Shown here piece after piece: positions 44,754 through 54,829 of a DNA stretch of 64,000 nt (position 1 is its first letter; each line of letters starts with the position of its first letter). This stretch comes from Actinernus sp. WN-2022 (Eukaryota; Cnidaria; Anthozoa; Actiniaria; Actinernidae), in NCBI GenBank assembly GCA_030867875.1, contig JAOWCC010001589.1:142263745-142327744 (forward strand), written 5' to 3'. The notes beneath the pieces are model-generated. The model saw only the letters and a list, made by a program, of their open reading frames with translations, did not search any database and had not been told where the DNA came from. Made by a program: the position numbers and the translations under genes.

Positions 44754-45212
44754 CTAATCGTCCTTCTCACTCCTCAAGGCAGCCAACACCTTGTTGAGCG
44801 CATGGGTGAGAGACTCTCCGAGACCTTCCTCTGGTTCCAGCACTCTTGGTTCCGCGGGCAATGCTACCTCAGCAGGCTCCTCCGGTTCCACCACGTTTGG
44901 TTCTGCAAGTTCCTCCTTTCTTGGATCCTCTAGCATCTTGCTGGACTTCTTAGCGCGTTTTACATAGACACCGGGACACTTCATCTTGATGGCGAGACGG
45001 TCGCATCTTGAGCAAAGCCCGTAACTAGTACGACATCCTTTACCGCACTTCGAGCATGGTATGAATGGGTCACAGCCTTTTGAGATCTGGAAGTTGTGCT
45101 GGGCACAGAACTTCGACGTCTTCGAAATCTGCTTTGGGCATTTCGTGTCCTTCCCTCTCATCAACCAATCACAAGTTATTGCGGCGTCTACATTTGAGTT
45201 CTTCTTCGACAT
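44754..45212 (-). CDS. Polinton cysteine-rich (zinc-binding) protein, 152 aa
   Basis: The N-terminal half has many Cys/His pairs: ITCDWLM, TKCPKQ, KFCAQH, then PCSKCGKGCRTSYGLCSRC, suggesting two zinc-binding units. The C-terminal half is a Glu/Pro/Ala-rich low-complexity region (NVVEPEEPAEVALPAEP) ending in a short amphipathic helix. It may bind nucleic acid or protein; no named family is recognised. Confidence 0.7.
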   Translation of the reverse strand: MSKKNSNVDAAITCDWLMRGKDTKCPKQISKTSKFCAQHNFQISKGCDPFIPCSKCGKGCRTSYGLCSRCDRLAIKMKCPGVYVKRAKKSSKMLEDPRKEELAEPNVVEPEEPAEVALPAEPRVLEPEEGLGESLTHALNKVLAALRSEKDD

Positions 45213-45380
45213 GTTCGATCTGTATGGTATTAATGCGTACTAAGATGACAACGTAAGCTAGTATTGTGGAATAAAGAATATATACTAATACCATTTGGTG
45301 GTAATATACAGTATACTAATCATTCCTTTAACATATACTTCAAGTTGGGATTTTAGGTGCAGTTGGATTCAATCGGATTC

Positions 45381-46067
45381 CTATATGGTAGCATAAGCAT
45401 TCACATAGTAATTTAGTAGGTTATTTTCGTCCTCTAGGGTGAGATGGGTATTCTTAATGAGCCACTTAACGAGCCACCTAGCGGTATCAAGATGATCATT
45501 GCTACAAGCACATAGTAGAGCATGATGAACGTATTCATACTCTATGGTTATCTTAAAACGTTGAATGAGCCACTTAATGACGTTAAGATGACCATTCTTA
45601 CTGGCATCTAGTATAGTGAACGCGACGGCTTTATCCTCTTTGGTGAACTGGAAGTGCTTAGTGAGCCACTTAGCGATATCAAGACGACCATCCTTACAGG
45701 CAGCACATAGAATGTGGTCAATTTGTCCATCCATTCCATCGAACCGTAAGTTCTTGATGAGCCACTTAATGACGTTAAGATTACCATGTTCACTGGCGTA
45801 GATGAGAGGAAAGCCATTGTCGATGTAGCTTGCGGAAATGCCGAAAGTCTTAGCCATTTTGTTTCGATCGTCGTCGTCGTGAGTAGACCTAAGACCGAAA
45901 GTGAGAACTCGCGTGCGGAACTCTTGATCTACGTTTTCGTAGCGCGCAAGAGATGCAGCACCGTTTAGGCGTTTTGATACCCTTGCAATGCTTGAGAATG
46001 ACGTAGGACCTGCATGCTCTACGATCTTAGTCAAGATTTCTAGAGGGAGGTACGATATATTATCCAT
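45381..46067 (-). CDS. F-box and ankyrin-repeat protein of the Polinton
   Basis: 228 aa. The N-terminal F-box-like segment LPLEILTKIVEHAGPTSFSS with following VSKRLN is succeeded by about four ankyrin-type repeats marked ASEHGNLNVIKWLIK, ACKDGRLDIAKWLTK, ASKNGHLNVIKWLIQ and ACSNDHLDTARWLVK. In poxviruses and giant viruses, F-box/ankyrin proteins act as adaptors that recruit host SCF ubiquitin ligases; here that is an inference. The F-box is N-terminal rather than C-terminal as in poxviruses. It lies alone next to the right terminal repeat and is likely cargo acquired by this lineage. The start ATG 46067 follows TATATCGATATC. Confidence 0.8.
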   Translation of the reverse strand: MDNISYLPLEILTKIVEHAGPTSFSSIARVSKRLNGAASLARYENVDQEFRTRVLTFGLRSTHDDDDRNKMAKTFGISASYIDNGFPLIYASEHGNLNVIKWLIKNLRFDGMDGQIDHILCAACKDGRLDIAKWLTKHFQFTKEDKAVAFTILDASKNGHLNVIKWLIQRFKITIEYEYVHHALLCACSNDHLDTARWLVKWLIKNTHLTLEDENNLLNYYVNAYATI

Positions 46068-46139
46068 AGTGGAAGATATCGATATACAGTATAATAATCA
46101 TGTCTCTAACAGATACTCAAGTTTGGATTCTTAGGTGTG

Positions 46140-46315
46140 AGAATGTCTAGTGACACTTTGGCTGACCCTTAGTTACCCCCTAGTAGTATAGGCGGAGTTA
46201 AAATTATACAACTTTTTGTTGTGCAAGAAAACTCAAAAAGTGGATTTCCGAATTCACTTTTTGAGTTTTCTTGTGCAAGAAAAAGTGGTATAATTTTGAC
46301 TCCGCCTATACTACT
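46140..46315 (-). repeat. Right terminal inverted repeat with internal palindrome
   Basis: 176-bp partner of 31834-32009 with three substitutions seen; the outer 134 bp (46182-46315) again form a hairpin. Further inside, weaker similarity to the left end persists (AATCCAAACTTGAGTATCTG against ~32106-32125). Confidence 0.95.
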
Positions 46316-46636
46316 TATTACTATAATATTACAAACAGCCCTTAAATCCACAAATGTCGATATTTTGGAGCTCCGTTCGATATATGTTTAAATTATTTGC
46401 CTCTTGTAACTGAACTGGGCAAAGAGTTCCAACTTTTGGCCCCACTGTTAGAAAAAAACTTATTTTAGTGCTTTCGTTCGAGGCCTTGGGTTTATGAGCT
46501 ATTGCGCTGGAATTCTTTTATAAAAATATGATATTTGTTTCCTCAAAACGGAATTAATTACCATGGAGACAGGACGACTCGCCTCGTCTACATTTTCTCA
46601 CAAAGATTGTAAATCTGAAAAAAATCCTTAGCACTT

Positions 46637-46891
46637 ACCATTTGCACGGAAAAACCGGTATTTTCGGTTGGGAATTAAATTGGTACGGTTCATTCCACTG
46701 AAACGTTTTTGGAAAGGAAGGAATACCTTCGGAGGTATTCCTCGATCGTCTTCCATTTCAAATAAAATGGCCGAAAAATCGTGTACCATTCGCGGCACCA
46801 AACTACCCGCTCCATCCGAAAACGTTCCAGTGGAAGGAACCGTACAAATTGAATTCTCAACCGAAAATACCGGTTTTCCCGTGCAAATGGT
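46637..46891. mobile_element. ~255-bp MITE with ~75-bp inverted ends
   Basis: The ends ACCATTTGCACGG and the complement CCGTGCAAATGGT are followed by paired AAACCGGTATTTTCGGTTG. A second degenerate end (TTTCTGTGCAAATGGTAATC at ~46997-47016) suggests a larger or duplicated element. Confidence 0.75.
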
Positions 46892-47196
46892 AAACGGTCA
46901 GTGCAGTTTTAATGACTTTAAACAAAATTGCGGCGGGTGTATCGGATATACCGGATATACAGTTCCATTTGTCGTGTTCCATTCCAACTGGTTTTTCTGT
47001 GCAAATGGTAATCGCTCTTGCTTACACCTAGCGGGGTGCTTCCCTGCGACCCCGCTAGCGCTCCCCCTCACCCCTCCCCTCCCCCCTTTATAAACGTTGC
47101 CTCATCTGTCATAGAACTGTAGCTACGGCCCTGATTATAGTACTATCATCAGCCAAAACAGTTGAGTGAATTATCTGCTATCTTGACCTTTCACAG

Positions 47197-47255
47197 AAAG
47201 AACAGAAGAACGAAATAAAAAAGCTGAAGTTAGAGTTCGATCAACAATGCCTGCG
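47197..47255 (+). CDS. Host coiled-coil gene exon D
   Basis: 59 bp, with acceptor CTTTCACAG and donor GTAGGT. It reads KEQKNEIKKLKLEFDQQCLR from phase 0 (the last codon is split after two bases). The Lys/Glu/Leu heptad pattern agrees with the upstream exons. Confidence 0.75.
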
Positions 47256-48040
47256 GTAGGTCATTATTTAATAAGAATACCATTTTGATCTCCTTGACAT
47301 TTGTATGGGTATTTCATCTATTCTGGATCCTGGCCTTCTATTGGTCACTTTTGAATGAACTCGTTTCAACAGCGGTAACTCCCCAAAGCACAGGTAACCC
47401 AAGCTCTGGAAATGGCAATAGATATTATCAGAAGTTCATGGACTTCTGCTATTATCTGATTTTTATGTGATTCGATCTTCACTCTTCTAATTTCAACGTT
47501 AGTTTTAAACAATGCCTGCGGGTAGGTCATTATTTAATAAGAATACCATTTTGATCTCCTTGACATTTGTATGGGTATTTCATCCATTCTGGATCTTGGC
47601 CTTCTATTGGTCACTTTTGAATGAACTCGTTTCAACAGCGGTGACTCCCCAAAGCACAGGTAACCCAAGCTCTGGAAATGGCAATAGATATTATCAGAAG
47701 TTCATGGACTTCTGCTATTATCTGATTTTTATGTGATTCGATCTTCACTCTTCTAATTTCAACGTTAGTTTTAAACAATGCCTGCGGTAGGTCATTATTT
47801 AATAAGAATACCATTTTGATCTCCTTGACATTTGTATGGGTATTTCATCCATTCTGGATCTTGGCCTTCTATTGGTCACTTTTGAATGAACTCGTTTCAA
47901 CAGCGGTGACTCCCCAAAGCACAGGTAACCCAAGCTCTGGAAATGGCAATAGATATTATCAGAAGTTCATGGACTTCTGCTATTATCTGATTTTTATGTG
48001 ATTCGATCTTCACTCTTCTAATTTCAACGTTAGTTTTAAA
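47245..48040 (+). repeat. Three tandem ~265-bp intronic repeats including the 5' splice site
   Basis: Units begin at 47245, 47510 and 47776 with CAATGCCTGCGG and end with GTTAGTTTTAAA. The first unit starts within exon D, so each later copy carries a decoy of the exon end and its GTAGGT donor (unit 2 has an extra G). Units 2 and 3 are almost identical. Confidence 0.95.
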
Positions 48041-48363
48041 GTACCTACGGAAGTGAAACAAACGACCACGTTTTTATTTTATTTTATTAAATTTTAGTCT
48101 TCTCTTAGGCATTTTGTGCAATTAAAAATAAAATAAATAAAATATCAGCTTATAAACTTACAGGATTTCTTCTTGTGTTTCTTTGTCTGCCGAGTTCCAG
48201 CCAAGTTTGACCTCACTTCCCAACTATTTCTTTATTTACGACTCGAACACGACACTAACTTTACGAACTCCAACATATGCTCTTCCCGTTGAGGGGTGGG
48301 ATGTGTGCGTGTGTTTGGTGGGGGGGGGGGGGGGGGGTGGGGGGGGGACGGGGGAGGGGAAGG

Positions 48364-48401
48364 GGAGAAAAGGAAATAAGAGCTCTTATTTCCTTTTCTC
48401 C
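48364..48401. repeat. Perfect 38-bp palindrome
   Basis: GGAGAAAAGGAAATAAGAG is followed directly by its reverse complement with no loop. It is preceded by a G-rich tract (48320-48363). Confidence 0.9.
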
Positions 48402-48572
48402 TCGCCCCATTTTGACCGCGCGCCACAGGTAGTCCAATCTGAAAACAAATTAGCCAAATAACACCCATAAAAGCCGATATCAGGCTAGGTTAATAATAGA
48501 GTGACTGATTTATAGACGAGTTATTTTGTAATGCACCTGTTTACTAGTATACTGTTTGCTTCATCAAAACAG

Positions 48573-48612
48573 GCTTAAGGAGCAGTCCGAGAACTCGGTG
48601 AAAGAAGCTCAG
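48573..48612 (+). CDS. Host coiled-coil gene exon E
   Basis: 40 bp, with acceptor AAAACAG and donor GTAAGT. The first base completes an Arg codon with exon D; it then reads LKEQSENSVKEAQ and ends in phase 0. Confidence 0.75.
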
Positions 48613-48740
48613 GTAAGTTACGCTGTGATTGAATTAGAAAGTGAAAAACTCCTACAATACATAATTACACTTCAACTTTATTGTCAATTTAAATTGGGTT
48701 GCATCTATACATTTAAATATTATTTATTTATCCATTCTAG

Positions 48741-48753
48741 CAAATGAAACAGG
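48741..48753 (+). pseudogene. Host coiled-coil gene exon F, 5' part (interrupted)
   Basis: The acceptor TCCATTCTAG precedes CAAATGAAACAGG, which is in phase with exon E. The exon is cut by the BEL element and resumes at 54799. Confidence 0.7.
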
Positions 48754-49000
48754 TGTCGGAGATTGGTAGTTATCATGTTGTTATTGCGTTGATTGACATT
48801 TAAATAATTGTGGCGACGCGCCATGTCATATGATCTAAGATAGGTAGATATATATAGCGAAGCGAGAGAGTTCGAATGTTGTGACAAAAACGGGATTGTG
48901 AAGGCTGCGGTGATTGTGGCAAGTGAAATCTTCAATAAAACTAAGAAAAACCAACAAGTGAGTGATATTAAGTAAACGGAGGCAACCCGTTCCCGAAACA
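48754..49000 (+). repeat. 5' LTR of the second BEL/Pao element
   Basis: 247 bp, starting TGTCGGAG and ending GAAACA; no difference from 54550-54796 by eye. Confidence 0.92.
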
Positions 49001-49014
49001 GTGGCACCCCCGAC

Positions 49015-49206
49015 GGGACATTTGTGATAACTGCTCGAACAAGAGCAAAGAACCGCTAGCAAGGGACATTTGTGATAACTGCTCGAACAAGAGCAAAGAA
49101 CCGCTAGCAAGGGACATTTGTGATAACTGCTCGAACAAGAGCAAAGAACCGCTAGCAAGGGACATTTGTGATAACTGCTCGAACAAGAGCAAAGAACCGC
49201 TAGCAA
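49015..49206 (+). repeat. Four tandem 48-bp repeats in the retrotransposon leader
   Basis: Exact units GGGACATTTGTGATAACTGC... ending GCTAGCAA, ending 11 bp before the gag ATG. Each unit contains a small inverted repeat GCTCGAACAAGAGC and an in-frame-blocking TGATAA, so it is untranslated leader. It could act in packaging or translation; unknown. Confidence 0.95.
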
Positions 49207-49217
49207 TCTTCGATAAC

Positions 49218-52200
49218 ATGGAAACTGCGAAGAAGACCCTTGAGACGAAGCTCATACAGCTTAAAATTACTCAGGACAAAACGGAGAATGTTATTCTTAC
49301 AGGGAACTATGAACGCATAGATCGCCACATGGGAGTTCTGAAAACCTTAGTGGTTGGTGCTGATAATGCTAAGATAGTTCTAGAAGAATTGAAAATTGAA
49401 GCCGAAGAAAGTCTGGACGAAATCAAAACATGGAGTGCTCAGATCGATGAGAGTATTGGCAAAGCTGATGGCGATTTGGCACGTTTAGGTGAATGGCTAA
49501 CAGAAACAACAGTAGCAGACACGGCTAAGACAAGGAAAGATCAACTAGACTTTCAAAAGGAGCTTTTTGAAACGAAATTGCACTATCAAAAGGAACTAGA
49601 AGCGCAAGTGAATCAACAATCAAAACAAAGTGTTGAACAAGGAGCAAGTACAAGTGATATTACAAGCCAAAATGGGAGTCAGGGAGCACTCGCAAAACTC
49701 GCAAAACTCACAATCACTAAGTTCGATGGGACCTACCAAGACTGGACACGCTTCTGGGGTCAGTTCAGTGAAACTATCGACAAATCAAACATGACAGGCG
49801 TGACAAAATTCTCGTTTCTTAAGGAATTTGTGACAACAAAAGTGAGAAAAGCTATCGACGGGCTACCGTTCACCCCAGAAGGCTATAACAGAGCAAAAAG
49901 TATCCTGACTGATCGATATGGCAAGAGCAGCGAGATAGTAAAAGCCTATGTAAAGGACATTATGGAATTGCCAACAGTAACCGGAGCGCAGCCTAGAAAG
50001 ATACATGAATTCTACGAACGTTTGGCATTTAATGTTCAGTCACTCGAAACCATGGGGAAGTTGTCCGAAGTCAACGGATACGTAACTCTTACAATCGACA
50101 AATTATCAGGGATCCGGGGCGACCTCGTTCGTAATGACGAGGACTGGCAGAACTGGGATTTTGTCAAACTTTGTGAAGCGGTGAGATCTTGGACACGAAG
50201 GAATCCAGATGAATCAACTCAACTAGAAAAACAACAAGATCCCTCGAACCGGAAACGAGATAAGCCGTCAGGTCAAAACAGGCTGTACAACACACGTCAA
50301 CACGATCCAAAGCCACGTGGTTGCGTGTACTGTGATGACAGCCTTGCTCATAAATCGAGGGAATGTCAAAGCGTGACCTCTCCGGATGAGCGGAAAAAGA
50401 TTCTCGCGCAGAAGAAGTTGTGCTTTAATTGCACCGGGGCTAACCATCGAGCGGCAGAATGCAACAGCAAAATAGCTTGCAACTCTGCACGAGGAGGCAT
50501 CACACGTCAATCTGTAGTGAACAAAACGTTCCAGGAAAAAAGATGTTGACAGCAACGACCGGAAGTGAAGGAATATTTCCGGTTGTGGTCATAAACGTGG
50601 ATGGAGTTGAGTGTCGTGCATTAATCGACACCGGAGCCGGGAGCTCTTACGCATCGGCAAAGCTTTTAAATGCGCTGAACAAGCAGCCATTCGAGACAAG
50701 AGTTCGACGTGTGGATATGTTGATGGGCTCGAGTTTATCCAAACTAGAAGTCTATAACACTTCTATCAAGTCTATTTCAGGGAATTTCCAAATGACAGTC
50801 AATCTCACAAAAATAAACAAAGGAGAACTGTTGTCCTTAGACAACCCGCGTTACGAACGGCTGATGGAGAAATATACTCATCTAAAGGGAGTGGAAATGG
50901 ACGACAAGGACAATAAGTCGAAACTCCCTGTGCACGTTGTGCTGGGAGGGGGTGAATATGCGCGAATCAAAACAGAGAGTAGACCCCACGTGGGCCGAGA
51001 CGGAGAACCAATTGCGGAGTTGACCAAACTTGGATGGTTCATCCTATCCCCAGGGCAGGAGTTCGACAGAAATACAATGATGTTAACTCAAGTTAGTCAA
51101 TCGGACTACGAAGATTTGTGTCGTCTCGACGTACTGGGACTAGAAGACTCGGTCGAACACGACCAGCGAGCGGTTCATGAAGAGTTCAAAGAGCAGCTGA
51201 GAAGAGATCCAGAGGGCTGGTACGAGACAGGCTTACCCTGGAAGGGAAACCTCCCATCTATTCCCACGAACGAGCGAGGAAGTATATGTCGTCTAAACAA
51301 GCTCACAAGAAAATTAGAGCGAGATGGTATCAACGCCGAATACGACGCCATAATCCGAGAACAACAAGAGAGCGGGGTGAAAGAAGCAGCTGACGGACCA
51401 GCGAAAGGGGTGGAATTTTATATTCCCCATAAGGCAGTGATACGTGAAACGGCAGTGAGCACAAAAATACGAATCGTGTACGACGCCTCAGCGAGGGCAA
51501 CCCCTGACGCCCCCTCGCTAAACGACTGTCTGTACACTGGTCCGCCGCTTCAAAACAAATTATGGGATGTTCTGATTCAACAACGCGGGTATCCAGTACT
51601 AGTAGCTGGGGATATTCAGAAAGCATTTCTTCAAATAAGAATAAAGGAGAATGAGCGCGACGCTCTCCGGTTCCATTGGCGAAATGGCGAACGTTCAGAG
51701 TTGGAGACAATGCGATTTACGAGGGTTCTCTTCGGACTAGCTCCCTCACCATTCCTTCTCGGGGGGGTGATTGACTGCCATTTGAACATGTGGGAGGAAA
51801 AGTATCCTGACACCGTCACGAAGCTACGCAGAAGTCTCTACGTGGATGATCTACTCACTGGAGGACTGACTGTCCAACACGCACAACTGCGAAAGGACAG
51901 GGCTATCGAGATATTCGAGGATGCAGCATTCAAGTTGCATAAGTGGAACTCCAACGCACAGGAGTTGGAATTGAACAGTGACCCATCTGGGGATCATGAG
52001 GAGCAAACATATGCAAAGCAGCAATTTGGAGGGAAATCTAGTGATACGAAGTTGCTGGGGTTAAAATGAGACAAGGGGGGAGATACACTAACGATCCCCT
52101 TTCCCAACGCTAGCAGCCCAATGACCAAACGCGGGATCTTAAGCAAACTAGCAAAGATATACGACCCCCTGGGGCTAGTTTCACCGCTGACCCTAGAAGG

Positions 52201-54430
52201 GAAGTTAATCTTTCGCGACGTGTGCAATTCCAAGACACCATGGGACGCAGACATCAATGGTCCACTAAGACGCCGTTGGGTGAAATGGGAGCAGGCACTT
52301 CCCACGGGGGAGACCGTGCCACGCCCAATAGTACAATACCGAGAACCTGTAATAGATGTAGAGCTACATGCATTTGGTGACGCATCGACACAGGGAGTGG
52401 GAGCTGCAGTCTACTCAGTGGTCCGACAACAAGGGGGGACCACTCAACGCCTTATAGCAGCCAAAGGACGACTAGCGAAGCAAGGTCTGACAGTTCCCCG
52501 CCTTGAGCTGGTGTCTGCTCACATGGCAACTAATCTGGTGACGAATGTACGTAATGCTCTTCAGGGGGTCCCTGAACCAACTATTTATGGTTGGCTGGAC
52601 AGTACAGTCGCGCTGCACTGGATCGAGGGAAATGGACAATACAAACAGTTTGTAACGAACCGGGTGTCTAAGATTAAACAGCATCCAGAAATAACATGGA
52701 GACATGTTCCAACACATGATAACCCAGCTGACTTGGCCAGCCGTGGAGGACCCGTGTCTGAGATAGCACTGTGGTGGAACGGACCAGAGTGGCTCCAGTA
52801 TCCTGACCAATGGCCGAAAAATCTTGTGACTCAGACCTCCTCAGCATCGGAAGCAGAAGGAAAGGTGATACGAGAGGTGCTATGCGCAGCACACACCGAG
52901 AGCATACCTGACGCCTTTGATCGGGTGTTAGATAAACACGACCTACACCGCACCCTGCGCATCACCGCGTGGATTGCTAGGTTCGCGCATAACTGTAGAA
53001 ATCGGGAAAGACGCTACGGGCTACTTACTACGGAAGAGGTGATCACTGCCCGAACGTGGTGGATCCAACGTGTTCAGCGGAACTATGCGAGTGAGACGGA
53101 TCGACTACAACTCAACCTTAAAGAGAATGATGATGACGTGCTTGTGTGCCGGGGCCGAATACAGGGTGAGTACCCAGTGTACCTACCAGACGCGCACCCG
53201 TTCACCGAGAAGGTCGTGCAAGAGGCACACTGGCGTACTCTCCATGGCGGAGTCGGGCTGACTATGGCACGCGTACGGGAGAAATACTGGGTTCCCAGGT
53301 TGCGGCGTTTGGCTAAGCGAGTAATCAAATCGTGTTATGGCTGCCGCAGATTCCAGGCAGTTGCTGTAGCCCAACCACCTCCGGGAAACCTACCCCGAGA
53401 CAGAACAGAGGGAGACCATGCATTCCAGGTGATCGGAGTGGACTATGCTGGTCCATTAACCTATCGCACCAGGAGAGGCAGGGCAGCAAAGGCATACATA
53501 GCCCTGTACACATGCAGTCTGACGAGGGCACTTCATTTGGAGCTGACATCAACCATGGAAACCAAAGAGTTCTTAGGAACACTCAAACGGTTCATAGCGC
53601 GGAGAGGAAGACCGAGTAAGATTTATTCGGATAATGGACGTACATTTGTGGGAGCAGCGCGATGGATCCGAAGTGTAATGGCGGACGAGAAAATGCAAGA
53701 CTTCCTGATTTCTAACGAAATCACGTGGCAGTTCAACCTGAGCCGCGCCCCGTGGTGGGGTGGCCAGTTTGAGCGTATGGTAGGGTTAGTGAAAACATCC
53801 TTGTATAAGACTATCGGCAAGGGCTGCTTGACCTGGGATGAGCTGCAGGAAGTCCTCTTGGACGTGGAAGTGACTCTCAACAATCGTCCCCTGAGTTACG
53901 TCGAAGAAGACCTGCAGCTCCCGACCCTCACTCCGAATGCGCTCATGTTCACGTCCTCCACTACTCTCCCTGAGATGACACCTCATCGAATCGAAAACAG
54001 GGACCTGCGAAAACGGGCCAAGTTTCTGAAGCGATGTAAAGACGTTGTCTGGAGGCGATGGACCAACGAGTACGTGCGTGGCCTTCGAGAGAGGCACACT
54101 CGCCACAACGGTAAGCCACTCACCATAGCCGTTGGTGAGGTGGTCATAATCAAATCAGACGAACGGAACAGAGGTGAATGGCCTCTAGGGATCATCACGG
54201 AGTTGTACGAAGGACGAGATGGCATTGTGAGGGCTGCGAGACTCCGTGCAGGTAGAAGCTACCTGGAACGACCAGTACAGCACCTATATCCCATGGAATT
54301 GGCATGTGACGCAAGGGAGGTTCAGAAGCCTCAGGCCCTTAACGCAAAGGCACTTGTGTACAGACCAAAGAGAGATGCAGCCGCCGCGGCAGCGCAGCGC
54401 ATTCAGCAACTTGCTGAGAACACTGCCTGA
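49218..54430 (+). pseudogene. BEL/Pao gag-pol polyprotein with one frameshift and one stop
   Basis: Three consecutive open segments: 49218-50549, 50459-52069 and 52121-54430. Segment 1 holds gag with a DUF1759-like core (KFDGTYQDWTRFW, ~49720) and zinc knuckles. The frame changes at ~50475-50485, inside the zinc-knuckle region. Segment 2 has the aspartic protease (ALIDTGAGSSY, ~50615) and reverse transcriptase (YVDD, ~51838). An in-frame TGA at 52067-52069 ends it; the frame stays open beyond. Segment 3 carries the Pao linker (KRGILSKLAKIYDPLGL), RNase H (HAFGDASTQG, ~52370), H2C2 and integrase core (VDYAGP ~53440, SDNGRTF ~53628), and a DUF5641-like end. Domain order equals that of the first BEL element, but the proteins are clearly different families. 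Both lesions are small, so the copy is young but dead, or a sequencing error is involved. Confidence 0.9.
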
Positions 54431-54549
54431 ACACTTATATACGATATGTACACATATTTTATCCATTTATCTCATTTGTTTTACCAGCAGTCTCCAAGCA
54501 TAAGTGAAACACATCATACACCTCCAAGGGGAGCTGTATGGGGGGAGAG

Positions 54550-54796
54550 TGTCGGAGATTGGTAGTTATCATGTTGTTATTGCGTTGATTGACATTTAAA
54601 TAATTGTGGCGACGCGCCATGTCATATGATCTAAGATAGGTAGATATATATAGCGAAGCGAGAGAGTTCGAATGTTGTGACAAAAACGGGATTGTGAAGG
54701 CTGCGGTGATTGTGGCAAGTGAAATCTTCAATAAAACTAAGAAAAACCAACAAGTGAGTGATATTAAGTAAACGGAGGCAACCCGTTCCCGAAACA
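54550..54796 (+). repeat. 3' LTR of the second BEL/Pao element
   Basis: 247-bp partner of 48754-49000, preceded by a purine tract. Confidence 0.92.
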
Positions 54797-54798
54797 GG

Positions 54799-54829
54799 AA
54801 CATGATCTTCTGACCGCCACAAACGAGCT
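54799..54829 (+). pseudogene. Host coiled-coil gene exon F, 3' part
   Basis: AACATGATCTTCTGACC... up to donor GTAAGT (54830) continues exon F in phase after the retrotransposon; the two parts together give a 15-residue Gln/Glu/Leu-rich segment. The phase at the donor is 2. Confidence 0.7.

Larger units (their letters stand above)
31834..46315. mobile_element. Polinton/Maverick (adintovirus-like) element, 14.5 kb, internally deleted
   Basis: The element is bounded by 176-bp inverted repeats (31834-32009 and 46140-46315; three mismatches seen) that start with AG, as Polinton ends do. It is flanked by the direct repeat TATTA (31829-31833 and 46316-46320); TTATTA can also be aligned if one terminal base is shared, matching the usual 6 bp. 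Inside are the polymerase B, an integrase fragment, capsid proteins, packaging ATPase and several accessory genes, on both strands with tight spacing and small overlaps. No adenain-like maturation protease was found. A deletion joins the polymerase and integrase genes, and a transcription factor is frameshifted. The copy therefore looks recently inserted (TIRs ~98% identical) but no longer autonomous. The capsid genes imply a virus-like life cycle for the lineage; virion formation is inferred. Confidence 0.95.
48754..54796 (+). mobile_element. Second BEL/Pao LTR retrotransposon, inserted in a host exon
   Basis: Identical 247-bp LTRs (48754-49000, 54550-54796) surround gag-pol. A primer binding site candidate TGGCACCCCCGACGGG starts at 49002, and a purine tract GGGGGGAGAG abuts the 3' LTR. 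Flanks: ACAGG stands before the 5' LTR and also at the right junction (54794-54798), overlapping the LTR terminus, so the duplication is 5 bp if the LTR ends ...CCCGAA, or shorter if it ends in CA. Identical LTRs mean recent insertion, yet the polyprotein is broken (frameshift and stop). Confidence 0.92.
21654..54829 (+). other. Host gene for a coiled-coil protein (span of recognised exons)
   Basis: Six short plus-strand exons (21654-21703, 22312-22346, 23840-23885, 47197-47255, 48573-48612, 48741-54829 split) have good AG acceptors and GT donors. Their reading phases join without a stop: 0, 2, 0, 2, 0, then 2 at the last donor. The encoded peptide is rich in Lys, Glu, Gln and Leu with heptad-like spacing and no other domain, so a coiled-coil scaffold protein is likely; the family is not recognised. 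The third exon is duplicated at 26426-26471. The intron before 47197 is ~21 kb and contains the Polinton-like element. The final exon is broken by a BEL element. The gene probably continues beyond the window on at least the 3' side. Whether the locus is still functional cannot be told. Confidence 0.65.

Noticed and set aside
44754..45212. Polinton maturation protease
   Set aside because: Cys/His pairs fit zinc binding; there is no His-Asp-Gln-Cys arrangement of an adenain-type protease here or elsewhere in the element.
49015..49206. CRISPR-like array
   Set aside because: Head-to-tail identical 48-bp units without spacers in a retrotransposon leader; eukaryotic context.
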